This document shows positions 25,169 to 33,526 of a DNA stretch of 50,326 nucleotides, piece by piece. The stretch comes from an uncultured Phocaeicola sp. (lineage in GTDB: Bacteria; Bacteroidota; Bacteroidia; Bacteroidales; Bacteroidaceae). The first letter of the stretch is position 1, and every line of letters begins with the position of its first letter. The stretch lies in the NCBI GenBank assembly GCA_948566455.1, contig CAOYQO010000022.1, forward strand, positions 1-50,326, read 5' to 3'. A program made the position numbers and the translations under genes. The notes beneath the pieces were generated by a model, which saw nothing but the letters and a program-made list of their open reading frames with translations, ran no database searches and was not told the DNA's origin.

Positions 25169-25176
25169 CAAAGATA
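25169..25176 (-). promoter_or_regulatory. -7 box of the toxin-antitoxin operon
   Basis: TATCTTTG on the minus strand matches TAnnTTTG; transcription would start near 25162, giving a leader of about 30 bases that contains the strong ribosome-binding site. No -33 TTTG is visible at normal spacing. Confidence 0.45.
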
Positions 25177-25272
25177 GCGAAAAGGTGGCATGTCTGCTTG
25201 TTTTCTGCATGAAAAATAGTTTTCATTTAGAGGTTGTACCTAAAAGAAATACCTTTTTTCATTTAGTTTTCC

Positions 25273-25280
25273 TATTTTTG
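25273..25280 (+). promoter_or_regulatory. -7 box of the sbcD-sbcC operon
   Basis: TATTTTTG matches TAnnTTTG, with a start expected near 25287 and a leader of about 16 bases. An 11-base direct repeat TTTTCATTTAG (25220-25230 and 25256-25266) lies just upstream; its meaning is unknown. Confidence 0.45.
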
Positions 25281-25302
25281 CAGGAAACAAACCGAACAGC
25301 TA

Positions 25303-26505
25303 ATGAAAATTCTCCATACAGCAGACTGGCATCTGGGCCAGACTTTTTATGAATACGACCGGCGGGAAGAGCATCTCCATTTTCTAGAATGGCTGAAACA
25401 GCAGATAAGACAGCATGAAATAGATGTATTGTTGATAGCAGGTGATGTATTCGACAGCCCGAACCCTTCGGCGGAATCACAACGAATGTATTATCGTTTT
25501 CTAAGAGAAGTTACGTCCGAAAACCCTTCTTTGCAAATTATCATCATTGCCGGAAATCATGACTCGGCAGCCCGTTTGGAGGCTCCCAATCCCCTGTTGG
25601 AGGATATGAATGTCACCGTTCGCGGTGTCGTGCGCCGCAATGCGGAAGGTGATATAGACTTGCAACACCTGATTGTCCCCCTTTACACAGAAGGGGAAGT
25701 GACCGCCTATTGCCTTGCCGTCCCCTATCTGCGTCAGGGGGATTATCCTTCGGCTGAAAATTACTCAAAAGGAGTCCAACTGCTTTATGAGCAGCTTTTC
25801 AATGAAGTGAAGGAGAAAGGACTTCCCGTTATCGCCATGGGACATCTGCAAGCCACCGGCTCGGAAATCTCGGAGGACGACCGTTCGGAACGTACCGTTA
25901 TCGGAGGCTTGGAATGTGTATCCCCCGATGCTTTTGATGAGGCTATCGCCTATACTGCATTGGGGCATCTGCATCGCTCCCAGCGTGTGTCCCATCGGGA
26001 GAATGTGCGTTATTCCGGAACTCCTATGCCCATGTCTTTTGCTGAGAGGAACAATGCTTCGGGAGTGGTCATGATAACGATAAGTGCTGAGGGTACCGGC
26101 ATAGAGAGATTGGCATTTGAACCGCTAGCCGGCGTGATGAGTATTCCTCGTCAGGCCCGTCCGCTGGAAGAAGTGCTGCAAGCCATCGGCGATTTGCCCG
26201 ATGGGGATGTCACGTTGCGGTCGCCCTATCTGGAAATAAAGATTTTGATGACCGAGCCGGAACCTTCTTATAAGTATAAGATAGAGGAAGCGTTGAAAGG
26301 AAAAGCAGTCCGCCTGGCACGCATCGCCGCTATGCTTCCACAAAAAAAGGCAAGCGGCATTGTCGCCACTTCCTACGAGGAGTTGCAAACCATCCGTCCG
26401 CTGGATATGGCACTGGATGTCTTTAAACGGAAATATGGAGGGACGGAGATGCCCGATACCATGAAACAATTGCTGGAAAGTGTAATCAAGGAGGCAGGAG
26501 TATGA
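25303..26505 (+). CDS. sbcD: Exonuclease SbcCD, nuclease subunit D
   Basis: This 400-residue protein is the Mre11-like nuclease subunit of SbcCD, which opens hairpins and trims double-strand DNA ends in the cytoplasm. Metallophosphoesterase motifs appear in order: HTADWHLG at the start, AGDVFDSPNP (about 47), IAGNHDS (about 83), and the later GHLQATG and GHLHRSQ histidine motifs. The stop overlaps the sbcC start by 4 bases (ATGA), showing translational coupling. Length is typical. It may be relevant that this genome segment contains long inverted repeats, the kind of structure SbcCD attacks. Confidence 0.97.
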   Translation: MKILHTADWHLGQTFYEYDRREEHLHFLEWLKQQIRQHEIDVLLIAGDVFDSPNPSAESQRMYYRFLREVTSENPSLQIIIIAGNHDSAARLEAPNPLLEDMNVTVRGVVRRNAEGDIDLQHLIVPLYTEGEVTAYCLAVPYLRQGDYPSAENYSKGVQLLYEQLFNEVKEKGLPVIAMGHLQATGSEISEDDRSERTVIGGLECVSPDAFDEAIAYTALGHLHRSQRVSHRENVRYSGTPMPMSFAERNNASGVVMITISAEGTGIERLAFEPLAGVMSIPRQARPLEEVLQAIGDLPDGDVTLRSPYLEIKILMTEPEPSYKYKIEEALKGKAVRLARIAAMLPQKKASGIVATSYEELQTIRPLDMALDVFKRKYGGTEMPDTMKQLLESVIKEAGV

Positions 26506-29500
26506 AAATAGTAGCGATAAGAGGAAAGAATCTGGCTTCATTGGAAGGTGAATTTATGATAGACTTTACCGTCGAACCTTTGTGCTCGGCAGGTATATTC
26601 GCCATTACAGGCAGTACCGGAGCCGGAAAATCAACCTTGCTGGATGCTTTGTGTCTGGCTTTGTTTGACTGTACGCCACGTATGAACAAGGCGAAAGAGA
26701 ATAACGTCTCTGTCATGGATGTTGCCGACAGAGGAATTGCACAGAACGATAGCCGTTCCATCCTTCGCCGGGGTACTGCCGAGGGGTATTCGGAAGTGGA
26801 TTTCGTCGCTTTGACAGGAGAGGTGTTCCGTTCACGTTGGACGGTGCGACGTTCGCGTGGGAAGGTTAGCGGTTCCTTGCAAAAAGTGGAAATGACGTTG
26901 ACCAACCTTACCTCCGGAGTGGAACAGCAAGGGACGAAGACCGAATTATTATCCCGCATCAGTGAACTGATCGGACTCTCTTTCGAACAGTTCAACCGCT
27001 CTGTGTTGCTGGCTCAAGGAGATTTTGCTACCTTCCTGAAGGCTCGTCAGCCTGATAAAGCCGAAATCTTGGAAAAACTGACCGGAACGGAAATTTACTC
27101 GCGTATCTCTGCTTCCATCTATGAACGCACCAAGCGGGCGGAAAGCGAATATAAATTATTGCAGGAGCGTATCAAAGGCATTGAGTTGCTGACAGATGAG
27201 CAATTACAGCAACTTTCGGCTGAAAAGGAAGAATTACAAGTCCGCTTGTCCGTTTCGAAGAAGAAAGAGGAGGCGTTGTCCGGCAAGTTGAAATGGCTGG
27301 AAGAAGAAGGACGCTTGAATACAGGATGCATACAGGCGGAAGAATCACTTTCCGGCATCAGAAAAGAAATAGAAGCCGCCCGTCCACGTTATGAACTGTT
27401 GGCCCGTATAGAGCAGGCTCAGGATATCCGCGATGTGTATATGGAACAGCGTAACGCCCGGAAGCAGATAGATGCCGGTCGTTCCCGGTTAGGCGAAATA
27501 GAGGTTGCCATCCGGCAGAATGCGGCTTTACAGACTTCCGCGAACGTGCAGTGGGAAGCCGCTCAGAAAGAACTGGCGGAATTTAAGACCTATTTGTCGC
27601 AGCAAGAACCGCAATTGGATAAAGCCAGAGCATTGGATGTGCAGTTGGTGGAAAATAGAAAGCAATTAGCGGAAAGTCAGAAAGAAGCGGCTTTGGCATT
27701 GCAGGCTAAAGATAATCTGCATCAATCCGTTTGTAAGACAGAGAAGGATATAAGTTTGTTGATGGAGAAGCAAACCGCCTTGCAAACCTGGTTTGAACGA
27801 TATACCGCTTATTCCCAATTGATTCCTGCCGTTGAACTGATTACCAGCTTGCTTACCAATCTGGAAATGGCAAGGGCGCAAAGCGTATCGAACCGTCAAC
27901 TGCTGGATAAAGTAAAGAAAGCGAGTGAAGCGGAGGAACAGCGGTTGAAATCGGTACAACAGGAAGCCGAGCGTCTGAACCGACTGTTGCCGGCAGAGGT
28001 GCTGTTGCTTCGTGAGCAGTTGGAGGAAGGAAAGCCATGTCCGGTTTGCGGGAGTTTCCATCATCCGATGAGGGAACAGACCAATGTCCAATCCTTGCAG
28101 GAAGAGGAACTGAACCGTGCGAAAGAACAGGTTGCTAAAGAAACGGAACAACTGAAAAACACGCTGAATGCCCGCCAACTGGAGATGGCCCGTCTTTCTG
28201 CATTGATTGAAAATTATGTGGCGCAAGTTGATGATACGCTGAAAAAAGTAGAAACATACGTATCCATTATTCCCAATTGGAAAGATTTGTTGGAGCAGGG
28301 CACATTGAAACATTATGTCCAGCAATTCGGCAGGCAATGGAATGCCCGTTTGCAAGAGCAGACCGAAATAAAAGAGGCTCTTACCTCAAAATCAGCCCAA
28401 AGAGATAGTTTGAAAAAAGAAGAAGCCAATGCCATTGGTTTGTACGAAGAAAAGAAACAAAAAGAAGAAAGACAGCAGGCAGAATTGAACGAACGTGCTC
28501 GTCTGCGGTCTTCCCTGCTGAATGGTGAATCCACCGAAACAGTGGTTGCAACCCATGCAAGACGGCAAAAGGAACTGGAACAACAACTGGAAAAAGCCAT
28601 GAACTTGCATCATTCTTTAACTGTGCAGGCGGAATCTTACAAAGGGCAGACCGCACAGATGGAAAAGGAATTAGTCCGTCTGACTGCTGTCTTGCAACAA
28701 GACGAATTGAAAATAAACGAGTGGCTCACGCTTCAAAAGGAAACGTATGCCGAGTTGGAACAATTGCTTTCCAAAGACAAAAGCTGGATACTGGCTGAGA
28801 AACAAGCGTTGGGCACACTGAAAGAGAAGGAAACCACTCTTCAGGCGATCCTTGCGGAGCGAAGGCAGAAAAGGGAGGAGCATCAGCAAGCTCCTCTGAA
28901 ACCGGATACCACGGAAAACAAGGAGTCGCTGATTGAAACATTGACTGCCTGCACTGCTGCTAAAGAAATGGAAACCGGACGTTTGGCCCAAATAGAGGTG
29001 ACGATACAGAACCATATAAAAGGTAAGGAACGCATAGCCGACATCGAGAAAGAGTTGGAGGAAAAAAACTCTATCTACGAGAATTGGGCGAAACTGAACG
29101 AACTGTTCGGTTCCCAGACTGGCGCCAAGTTTAAGGAAATAGCCCAAGGTTATACGCTTGATGTCCTTTTGCTTTATGCCAACAGGCATTTGCAAGACCT
29201 TGCCCCCCGTTACGAACTGCAACGCATCCCTGATACGCTGGCCTTGCAGATTGTGGATCTTGATATGATGGGTGAGGTGCGTAGTGTCCATTCCCTTTCG
29301 GGCGGGGAATCTTTCTTGGTATCTCTCGCCTTGGCATTGGGCTTGTCTTCCTTGTCCTCCAACCGGATGAATGTGGAATCGTTGTTTATTGACGAAGGTT
29401 TCGGATCGCTGGATATGGACACTCTGCGCATTGCGATGGATGCTTTGGAGCGGTTGCAGATGCAAGGGCGTAAGATAGGGGTGATTTCCCATGTGGCGGA

Positions 29501-29585
29501 GATGATGGAACGTATCCCTGCGCAGGTGCAGGTGGTGAAGACCGGAAGCGGAAGGAGCAAGGTGCAGGTGATGGGACCAATATAA
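26502..29585 (+). CDS. sbcC: Exonuclease SbcCD, ATPase subunit C
   Basis: The 1027-residue SMC/Rad50-like partner of SbcD. The N-terminal ATPase half has the Walker A GSTGAGKST at residues 37-45. Two long coiled-coil arms follow, rich in Glu, Lys and Gln. They meet at a zinc hook with Cys513 and Cys516 (CPVCG) near the middle. The C-terminal half has the ABC signature (SLSGGESFLVSLALALG) and Walker B with the D-loop (LFIDEGFGSLD), so both ATPase halves are complete. The complex uses ATP to feed DNA ends to the SbcD nuclease. The start codon overlaps the sbcD stop. Confidence 0.97.
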   Translation: MKIVAIRGKNLASLEGEFMIDFTVEPLCSAGIFAITGSTGAGKSTLLDALCLALFDCTPRMNKAKENNVSVMDVADRGIAQNDSRSILRRGTAEGYSEVDFVALTGEVFRSRWTVRRSRGKVSGSLQKVEMTLTNLTSGVEQQGTKTELLSRISELIGLSFEQFNRSVLLAQGDFATFLKARQPDKAEILEKLTGTEIYSRISASIYERTKRAESEYKLLQERIKGIELLTDEQLQQLSAEKEELQVRLSVSKKKEEALSGKLKWLEEEGRLNTGCIQAEESLSGIRKEIEAARPRYELLARIEQAQDIRDVYMEQRNARKQIDAGRSRLGEIEVAIRQNAALQTSANVQWEAAQKELAEFKTYLSQQEPQLDKARALDVQLVENRKQLAESQKEAALALQAKDNLHQSVCKTEKDISLLMEKQTALQTWFERYTAYSQLIPAVELITSLLTNLEMARAQSVSNRQLLDKVKKASEAEEQRLKSVQQEAERLNRLLPAEVLLLREQLEEGKPCPVCGSFHHPMREQTNVQSLQEEELNRAKEQVAKETEQLKNTLNARQLEMARLSALIENYVAQVDDTLKKVETYVSIIPNWKDLLEQGTLKHYVQQFGRQWNARLQEQTEIKEALTSKSAQRDSLKKEEANAIGLYEEKKQKEERQQAELNERARLRSSLLNGESTETVVATHARRQKELEQQLEKAMNLHHSLTVQAESYKGQTAQMEKELVRLTAVLQQDELKINEWLTLQKETYAELEQLLSKDKSWILAEKQALGTLKEKETTLQAILAERRQKREEHQQAPLKPDTTENKESLIETLTACTAAKEMETGRLAQIEVTIQNHIKGKERIADIEKELEEKNSIYENWAKLNELFGSQTGAKFKEIAQGYTLDVLLLYANRHLQDLAPRYELQRIPDTLALQIVDLDMMGEVRSVHSLSGGESFLVSLALALGLSSLSSNRMNVESLFIDEGFGSLDMDTLRIAMDALERLQMQGRKIGVISHVAEMMERIPAQVQVVKTGSGRSKVQVMGPI

Positions 29586-29633
29586 GGATTGTACTCCATT
29601 ACAGATGACAATAAAATAAAAAAGTGACGGACT

Positions 29634-30086
29634 ATGAAAAAAACATTAATTGGATTATTGGGCTCGACAGTTATATGTGTACTGTTTCTTGCAGGTTGTA
29701 TTGATGAACATTACGGGGAGGATAGCAATACCATTGTTACCAATCTGACCGGTTATGCATGGGAGAGAACATTTCAGATACGTACTGAGGATGGCAGGGA
29801 TGCGGAAGTCTGTGAACATTATGAGTTCGGGCTGAATGGTAAGGCTTCCTGTAAATCACGGACGACGTGTGATGGCGAGGAAGTGGAAGAGCATGTACAT
29901 TATTTCCGATATGATTTTATCACTCCCAATAACAGATATCTTCTTCTGGATTACTGCTACTGGCAGATTGACAGGATCAGTTCTTCAGTATTGAGCATAT
30001 ATGAAACCTTTGAGAATCCTGTGGTTGTGATGGGGCAGACCAGGGAATATAAGAGTTTCTCGGCTGTCCCGTTGGGGGATGGCTGA
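29634..30086 (+). CDS. Small lipoprotein of unknown function
   Basis: A 150-residue protein with a lipoprotein signal (LFLAGC, Cys near residue 22), so it should be anchored in the inner or outer membrane. The mature part carries alternating polar and aromatic segments (GYAWERTFQIRTEDG, YFRYDFITPNNRYLLLDYCYW) that suggest a small beta-sandwich or lipocalin-like fold. It also has several cysteines that could form disulfides. I do not recognise the family. It starts 48 bases after sbcC and may be read from the same transcript. Nothing in the neighbourhood points to a job. Confidence 0.7.
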   Translation: MKKTLIGLLGSTVICVLFLAGCIDEHYGEDSNTIVTNLTGYAWERTFQIRTEDGRDAEVCEHYEFGLNGKASCKSRTTCDGEEVEEHVHYFRYDFITPNNRYLLLDYCYWQIDRISSSVLSIYETFENPVVVMGQTREYKSFSAVPLGDG

Positions 30087-30272
30087 TGCGCTATGTCTGA
30101 TGTGTTTTTAGGAACAGAGGCGTTACAGGCATAAGTGAGGGAAAAATATGATTTTTGTCTCCATATTGAATACTGTTTTTACTTATTACTTATGAGAATC
30201 GGACCGGTGTTTTTGATGGGATTTTGTATTAATGTTATAACTGTACGATTACACCGGAAATTCCATATCAAA

Positions 30273-30356
30273 GACAAGGACGTTTTTTAAAAAGATCAAG
30301 AGCTTTTTAAAAAAGAACAGGAGCTTTTTCAAAAACAACAGGATGTTTTTGATGCT
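30273..30356 (+). repeat. Four 21-base tandem repeats encoding heptads
   Basis: Units at 30273-30293, 30294-30314, 30315-30335 and 30336-30356 share the pattern GAnGTTTTT or GAGCTTTTT plus an A-rich tail, and keep the reading frame. The first unit carries the in-frame stop TAA. Confidence 0.6.
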
Positions 30357-30400
30357 TTTCTACTCGTATTGCATAACATGGCAAAATACCTTGTTTTTCT

Positions 30401-30676
30401 TTCAGAAGTTTCAGCTTCTCCGCAAACGTCCTGTTCATCGGCTTTTCGGCTGAAGGATATACACGATAAAATCCTTCAGCCGAAAAAGATCTTTCAGCGT
30501 GACAGGGTAAGCGATGTCGTATTGGTTGGTTTTCTATCGGTATTCGGATTTACCTTTATACATTTATTGACTACGGCTGAAAGAAAGAACTACGCGGTTG
30601 AAGGATCTCGGTGCATCAATCTGTCAGCCGGAATGCCGATGAACAGGACGTTTGCGGAGAGGCTGAAACTTCTGAA
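30401..30676. repeat. Long inverted repeat with 42-base arms and an internal hairpin
   Basis: The segment 30401-30442 is the reverse complement of 30635-30676 at 41 of 42 positions. Between them, 30443-30458 and 30471-30486 form a perfect 16-base stem (TTTTCGGCTGAAGGAT) with a 12-base loop. Looser complementarity (ATCCTTCArCCG-like blocks) continues inward. The structure could be a small non-coding mobile element, a dispersed intergenic repeat or a hairpin RNA. No flanking target duplication is evident. Confidence 0.75.
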
Positions 30677-30765
30677 GGATTTTTGGGGGCATTCTTCAAG
30701 AGAGGGGTATTTCTCTTCAAAAGATGGATACGCATATCAAAAAGAAGGTGGAAAGACTTTGAAAA

Positions 30766-30831
30766 CTTGTCGCAAGATGTCGCAATTCTTGTAGCAAGTT
30801 TTTCGGAATCTTGTAGCAGGATTTGCAGATT
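30766..30831 (+). repeat. Three 22-base imperfect tandem repeats
   Basis: Units at 30766-30787, 30788-30809 and 30810-30831 each begin CTTGTnGCAnG. Partial further units starting CTTG occur at 30832 and 30848. They lie past the end of the decayed frame. Confidence 0.55.
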
Positions 30832-31045
30832 CTTGGTATAGGAATATCTTGTTTGATTTTATAGCTGTCCGGTAAAAATGCCGAAGTTCCCCCAAAAAGG
30901 TCTAGCTTTGGGATAAACAGATTCGGTTTTAATGGTAAACAAATATGATTGTATCATTCCACAAACATGTAGCTTGTTTACGATATATATTCCGATAATT
31001 TTAGTATATTTTGTAGAATGTGTCTGTGCAAATTAGACGTAGCAT
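30832..31045. other. Remainder of the gene-poor stretch
   Basis: With 30087-30191, this is the part of the 30087-31045 gap not covered by the decayed frame and repeats. It is AT-rich with scattered stops in all frames. I see no promoter match, RNA gene or clear terminator for the converging genes. Confidence 0.5.
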
Positions 31046-32356
31046 TTACCGTCTGTGAAAAGTGGGATACTTATTATTGAACCTGAATCCGAATCCCAGC
31101 ATCAGATAGTTGGGATCATGGAAATCCTGTAAATTATATCCGATATGAAGGAATGAGTTGCGCGTAACTTCTATCTTCAGTGCCAATATCTGGTAGAAAG
31201 ATTTTAAATCTCCGCCTGCATGAATCACATTTGTACCCAATCCTATTCCTACTGTGAAGTAAGGCATCACGTACTCGGCACGTCCCGAAACTCCCAGTGC
31301 CAGTTGTTTGCCGGCAGACGGCTTGAGGAGCTCATCGCCGTATCCGTCCGGGCTATACACATTCGCACTGCCGTCATAAACCCCGTCTAATGAAATACCC
31401 GCACGGAATTTATACCCGAAATTATACATTGGCGCGAAATTAAATCCCAGTACCGGATAAGTTTCAGGAGAAGCAACCATTTGCCCCTCTCCAATCGTTA
31501 CTCCTTTTCTGCGCCATGAACCGAACAATACCAGGTCATAACTGATATGACGGGGAAATTTAGGTACGGGTGATTGATACAAGGGCTTTGCAAAACATTC
31601 TTCTTTTCTATTGATATTGTAAACCAATCCTACCTTTAGTCCGATGGAATTGAGTCCCGCATTCGGGAATTTGGTATTACCGTTAGAGAAATGCGTTACT
31701 GCCACACCTGTTGTGAAATCAAATTTGGGAGAAAGCATCCAGTTGAAATAGAAGTTTGTATTCAGATAGGCGTTTACTTTCGAACCTATCACTTTATTAT
31801 ATGGATTCAAATCGCTGTGGTATGGTTTCCAGCCAAATGAAGCGCCGAAATTCCATTCATAGTTTAATGACAATCGTTGGTTGAAACGGGCGATACGCGC
31901 TCCTTGAAATAAATAGACAGTAAGCGGGTTGCCCAATTGCGGCTTCTCATACATATTGTAGTAGCCCACGCCAATACCTTGGTAGGCCCCTCTGTAAATA
32001 CGGTCGTTATAGGTGTTCGGATGAAACTGGAATGAGTACTTCAAGTGAAGCGACAGGGAATTCTCTATGGGTTTCCAATTCAGATTTTCTCCTCTGAAAA
32101 AGGAACTGGTGGGGAAAATATATCCGGGACGTGCCTCAATGCCGATACGGTGGATAAAATGACGTTTCAATGACAGGGAATCTACATAAAGCCGGTCGGG
32201 GATGTTGGTTTTGTCTGAAATGGAAACCGCTGTTGTGTCTATAGGGTTTCCCTCTGTATATTGATTGATTGTGTCTTTAGCAAAGGTCATGTTACTTAAG
32301 AACAGTAATGCATCCAGAAGTATCACGAGTTTCCATTTTTGTATTGTGCCTTTCAT
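31046..32356 (-). CDS. PagL-like outer-membrane lipid A deacylase / acyloxyacyl hydrolase family protein
   Basis: A 436-residue exported beta-barrel protein (signal ends near MTFAK) of the family that includes the lipid A 3-O-deacylase PagL. The PagL catalytic motif H-x-S-N-G is present as His222-Phe-Ser224-Asn-Gly in VTHFSNGNTKFPN. Alternating aromatic strands run through the sequence, ending in FLHIGYNLQDFHDPNYLMLG and GFGFRFN. It is more than twice the length of PagL; the N-terminal ~65 residues and an internal loop account for some of this. In PagL this motif removes an acyl chain from lipid A; the same activity here is inferred. It lies alone, downstream of nadK on the same strand but with its own -7 box. 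Confidence 0.75.
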   Translation of the reverse strand: MKGTIQKWKLVILLDALLFLSNMTFAKDTINQYTEGNPIDTTAVSISDKTNIPDRLYVDSLSLKRHFIHRIGIEARPGYIFPTSSFFRGENLNWKPIENSLSLHLKYSFQFHPNTYNDRIYRGAYQGIGVGYYNMYEKPQLGNPLTVYLFQGARIARFNQRLSLNYEWNFGASFGWKPYHSDLNPYNKVIGSKVNAYLNTNFYFNWMLSPKFDFTTGVAVTHFSNGNTKFPNAGLNSIGLKVGLVYNINRKEECFAKPLYQSPVPKFPRHISYDLVLFGSWRRKGVTIGEGQMVASPETYPVLGFNFAPMYNFGYKFRAGISLDGVYDGSANVYSPDGYGDELLKPSAGKQLALGVSGRAEYVMPYFTVGIGLGTNVIHAGGDLKSFYQILALKIEVTRNSFLHIGYNLQDFHDPNYLMLGFGFRFNNKYPTFHRR

Positions 32357-32422
32357 ATGCCGTGTAATGTTTTTGTGCGTTTTACCGATCTATCGTATGG
32401 TCTGATTTTTTTATTTGTGGCA

Positions 32423-32430
32423 CAAATATA
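32423..32430 (-). promoter_or_regulatory. -7 box of the PagL-like gene
   Basis: TATATTTG on the minus strand matches TAnnTTTG. A TTTC (one base off TTTG) stands 19 bases upstream at 32450-32453. The start would be near 32416, about 60 bases before the ATG. Confidence 0.5.
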
Positions 32431-32527
32431 ATCATAGTATTTGAAAAAAGAAATTTGTTAGATATAAAAAGGTTTTGTATAACCTTGATAACCACTATTT
32501 AAACTATTTTGAGGATGGATTGTAATG

Positions 32528-33400
32528 TCATCCTCTACCATCGGCTCCCCACATCATTTTATTGCGGAGTGTGTTGAAAAAGATATGGCTGTTTCGTTTT
32601 ACTACATTTATTTTATAGTCGGCTTTGCGGATAGTGAGCCGGCTTCCTTCACGGCAAGTTTCGCTACGTCCGTCGATGGCAATCAGGAAATTGTGGCTGC
32701 GGCTCTCTATATCCAATGTGATTTCCCAGTCGTCGTTGATGACAATGGGGCGTACATTCAGGCTATGCGGTGCTACCGGAGTGATGGCGATGGTGTTGCT
32801 GTGTGGCACGATGACAGGTCCCCCGATGCTCAGCGAATAGGCTGTAGAACCGGTAGGAGTGGCGATGACCAGCCCGTCCGCCTGGTAGGTGGTGAGATAG
32901 GCTCCATTGATGGCTGTGTGGATGGAAATCATGGAAGAACTGTCACGCTTCAGTACCGCTATCTCATTCAGACCGAAAGGGTAACCTTTCAGTTCCTGTT
33001 CTTTGCAGGATACTTGCAATACGCTGCGGTCTTCTATCCGGTAGTTTCCATTGTAGATGTCATTGAATGTGTCTTCCATCTCTTCAGGAGAAACATCAGC
33101 CAGAAAACCTAATCGTCCGGTGTTGATACCTAGTATGGGAATGTTGCGTGACCCCACACGGCTGGCGGCTTTCAGGAAAGTGCCGTCGCCTCCGATACTT
33201 AGTATCATGTCGGCTTCAAAATTATTTCCATCGAAAACACCGGCGTGACGGATGCTTATCTTGAGGTCGTCCGTCAGAAACTCGTAGAACTCCCGGCAGA
33301 TGTGAACTTCAGCGTTATGTTGTGATAGAATGGATAGCAAACGTTCCACATGAGCCGATTTCTTGGCTTGATAAGTGTTTCCGAAAAGGGCGAATTTCAT
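32528..33400 (-). CDS. nadK: NAD kinase
   Basis: This 290-residue cytoplasmic enzyme phosphorylates NAD to NADP using ATP. The signature GGDGTFLKAAS, the LGINTGRLGFLADV block and the conserved NEIAV...DG and TPTGSTAYSLSIGGP motifs are all present. The start at 33400 (MKFALFG) is preferred because family members begin there; an ATG five codons upstream at 33415 is possible. It is transcribed divergently from pdxJ from a promoter that reaches into the pdxJ start. Confidence 0.96.
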   Translation of the reverse strand: MKFALFGNTYQAKKSAHVERLLSILSQHNAEVHICREFYEFLTDDLKISIRHAGVFDGNNFEADMILSIGGDGTFLKAASRVGSRNIPILGINTGRLGFLADVSPEEMEDTFNDIYNGNYRIEDRSVLQVSCKEQELKGYPFGLNEIAVLKRDSSSMISIHTAINGAYLTTYQADGLVIATPTGSTAYSLSIGGPVIVPHSNTIAITPVAPHSLNVRPIVINDDWEITLDIESRSHNFLIAIDGRSETCREGSRLTIRKADYKINVVKRNSHIFFNTLRNKMMWGADGRG

Positions 33401-33453
33401 TGGGCGTATATTCATTAGTTAATTTTATAAATCTTTTGTTTGTCAAAATGGAC

Positions 33454-33481
33454 CAGGTTTTAATAAAACCTGCTAACTTTG
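33454..33481 (+). promoter_or_regulatory. pdxJ -7 box with a 19-base palindrome in place of the -33 region
   Basis: CAGGTTTTA-A-TAAAACCTG (33454-33472) is a perfect palindrome with a one-base centre. It ends one base before TAACTTTG (33474-33481), a perfect -7 box. Transcription would start near 33488, about 31 bases before the pdxJ ATG. No TTTG -33 box is present. The palindrome could be an operator, and it also lies in the nadK leader. Confidence 0.55.
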
Positions 33482-33494
33482 CACATCAGAACTG

Positions 33495-33526
33495 CAAAGA
33501 TAATAATATATTGCCAAGATGACAAA
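33495..33526 (-). promoter_or_regulatory. Complete promoter of nadK, overlapping the pdxJ start
   Basis: On the minus strand TTTG (33523-33526), a 20-base spacer and TATCTTTG (33495-33502) match both Bacteroides boxes. The start is near 33488. The -33 box lies within codons 2-3 of pdxJ. Confidence 0.7.

Larger units (their letters stand above)
30192..30794 (+). pseudogene. Decayed open frame with heptad repeats and one in-frame stop
   Basis: A single frame runs from ATG 30192 to 30794, interrupted only by TAA at 30288-30290 (codon 33). Downstream, starts at TTG 30369 or ATG 30378 would give up to 141 residues. Around the stop, four 21-base repeats encode heptads of the kind DQELFKK, EQELFQK and QQDVFDA, which could form a coiled coil. 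The second half contains both arms of a long inverted repeat, so its protein sequence is largely dictated by repeat DNA. I do not recognise a family. It may be a degenerate gene, or not a gene at all. Confidence 0.3.

Noticed and set aside
25220..25266. Operator formed by the two TTTTCATTTAG copies before sbcD
   Set aside because: The copies are AT-rich and 36 bases apart with no symmetry; chance is a good explanation.
28671..29492. A 273-codon minus-strand frame in sbcC
   Set aside because: Antisense to the conserved SbcC ATPase C-terminus.
30192..30831. CRISPR array or diversity-generating template-variable repeat pair
   Set aside because: Repeats are adjacent rather than separated by unique spacers. 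The long repeat is inverted rather than direct, and no reverse transcriptase or cas gene is present.
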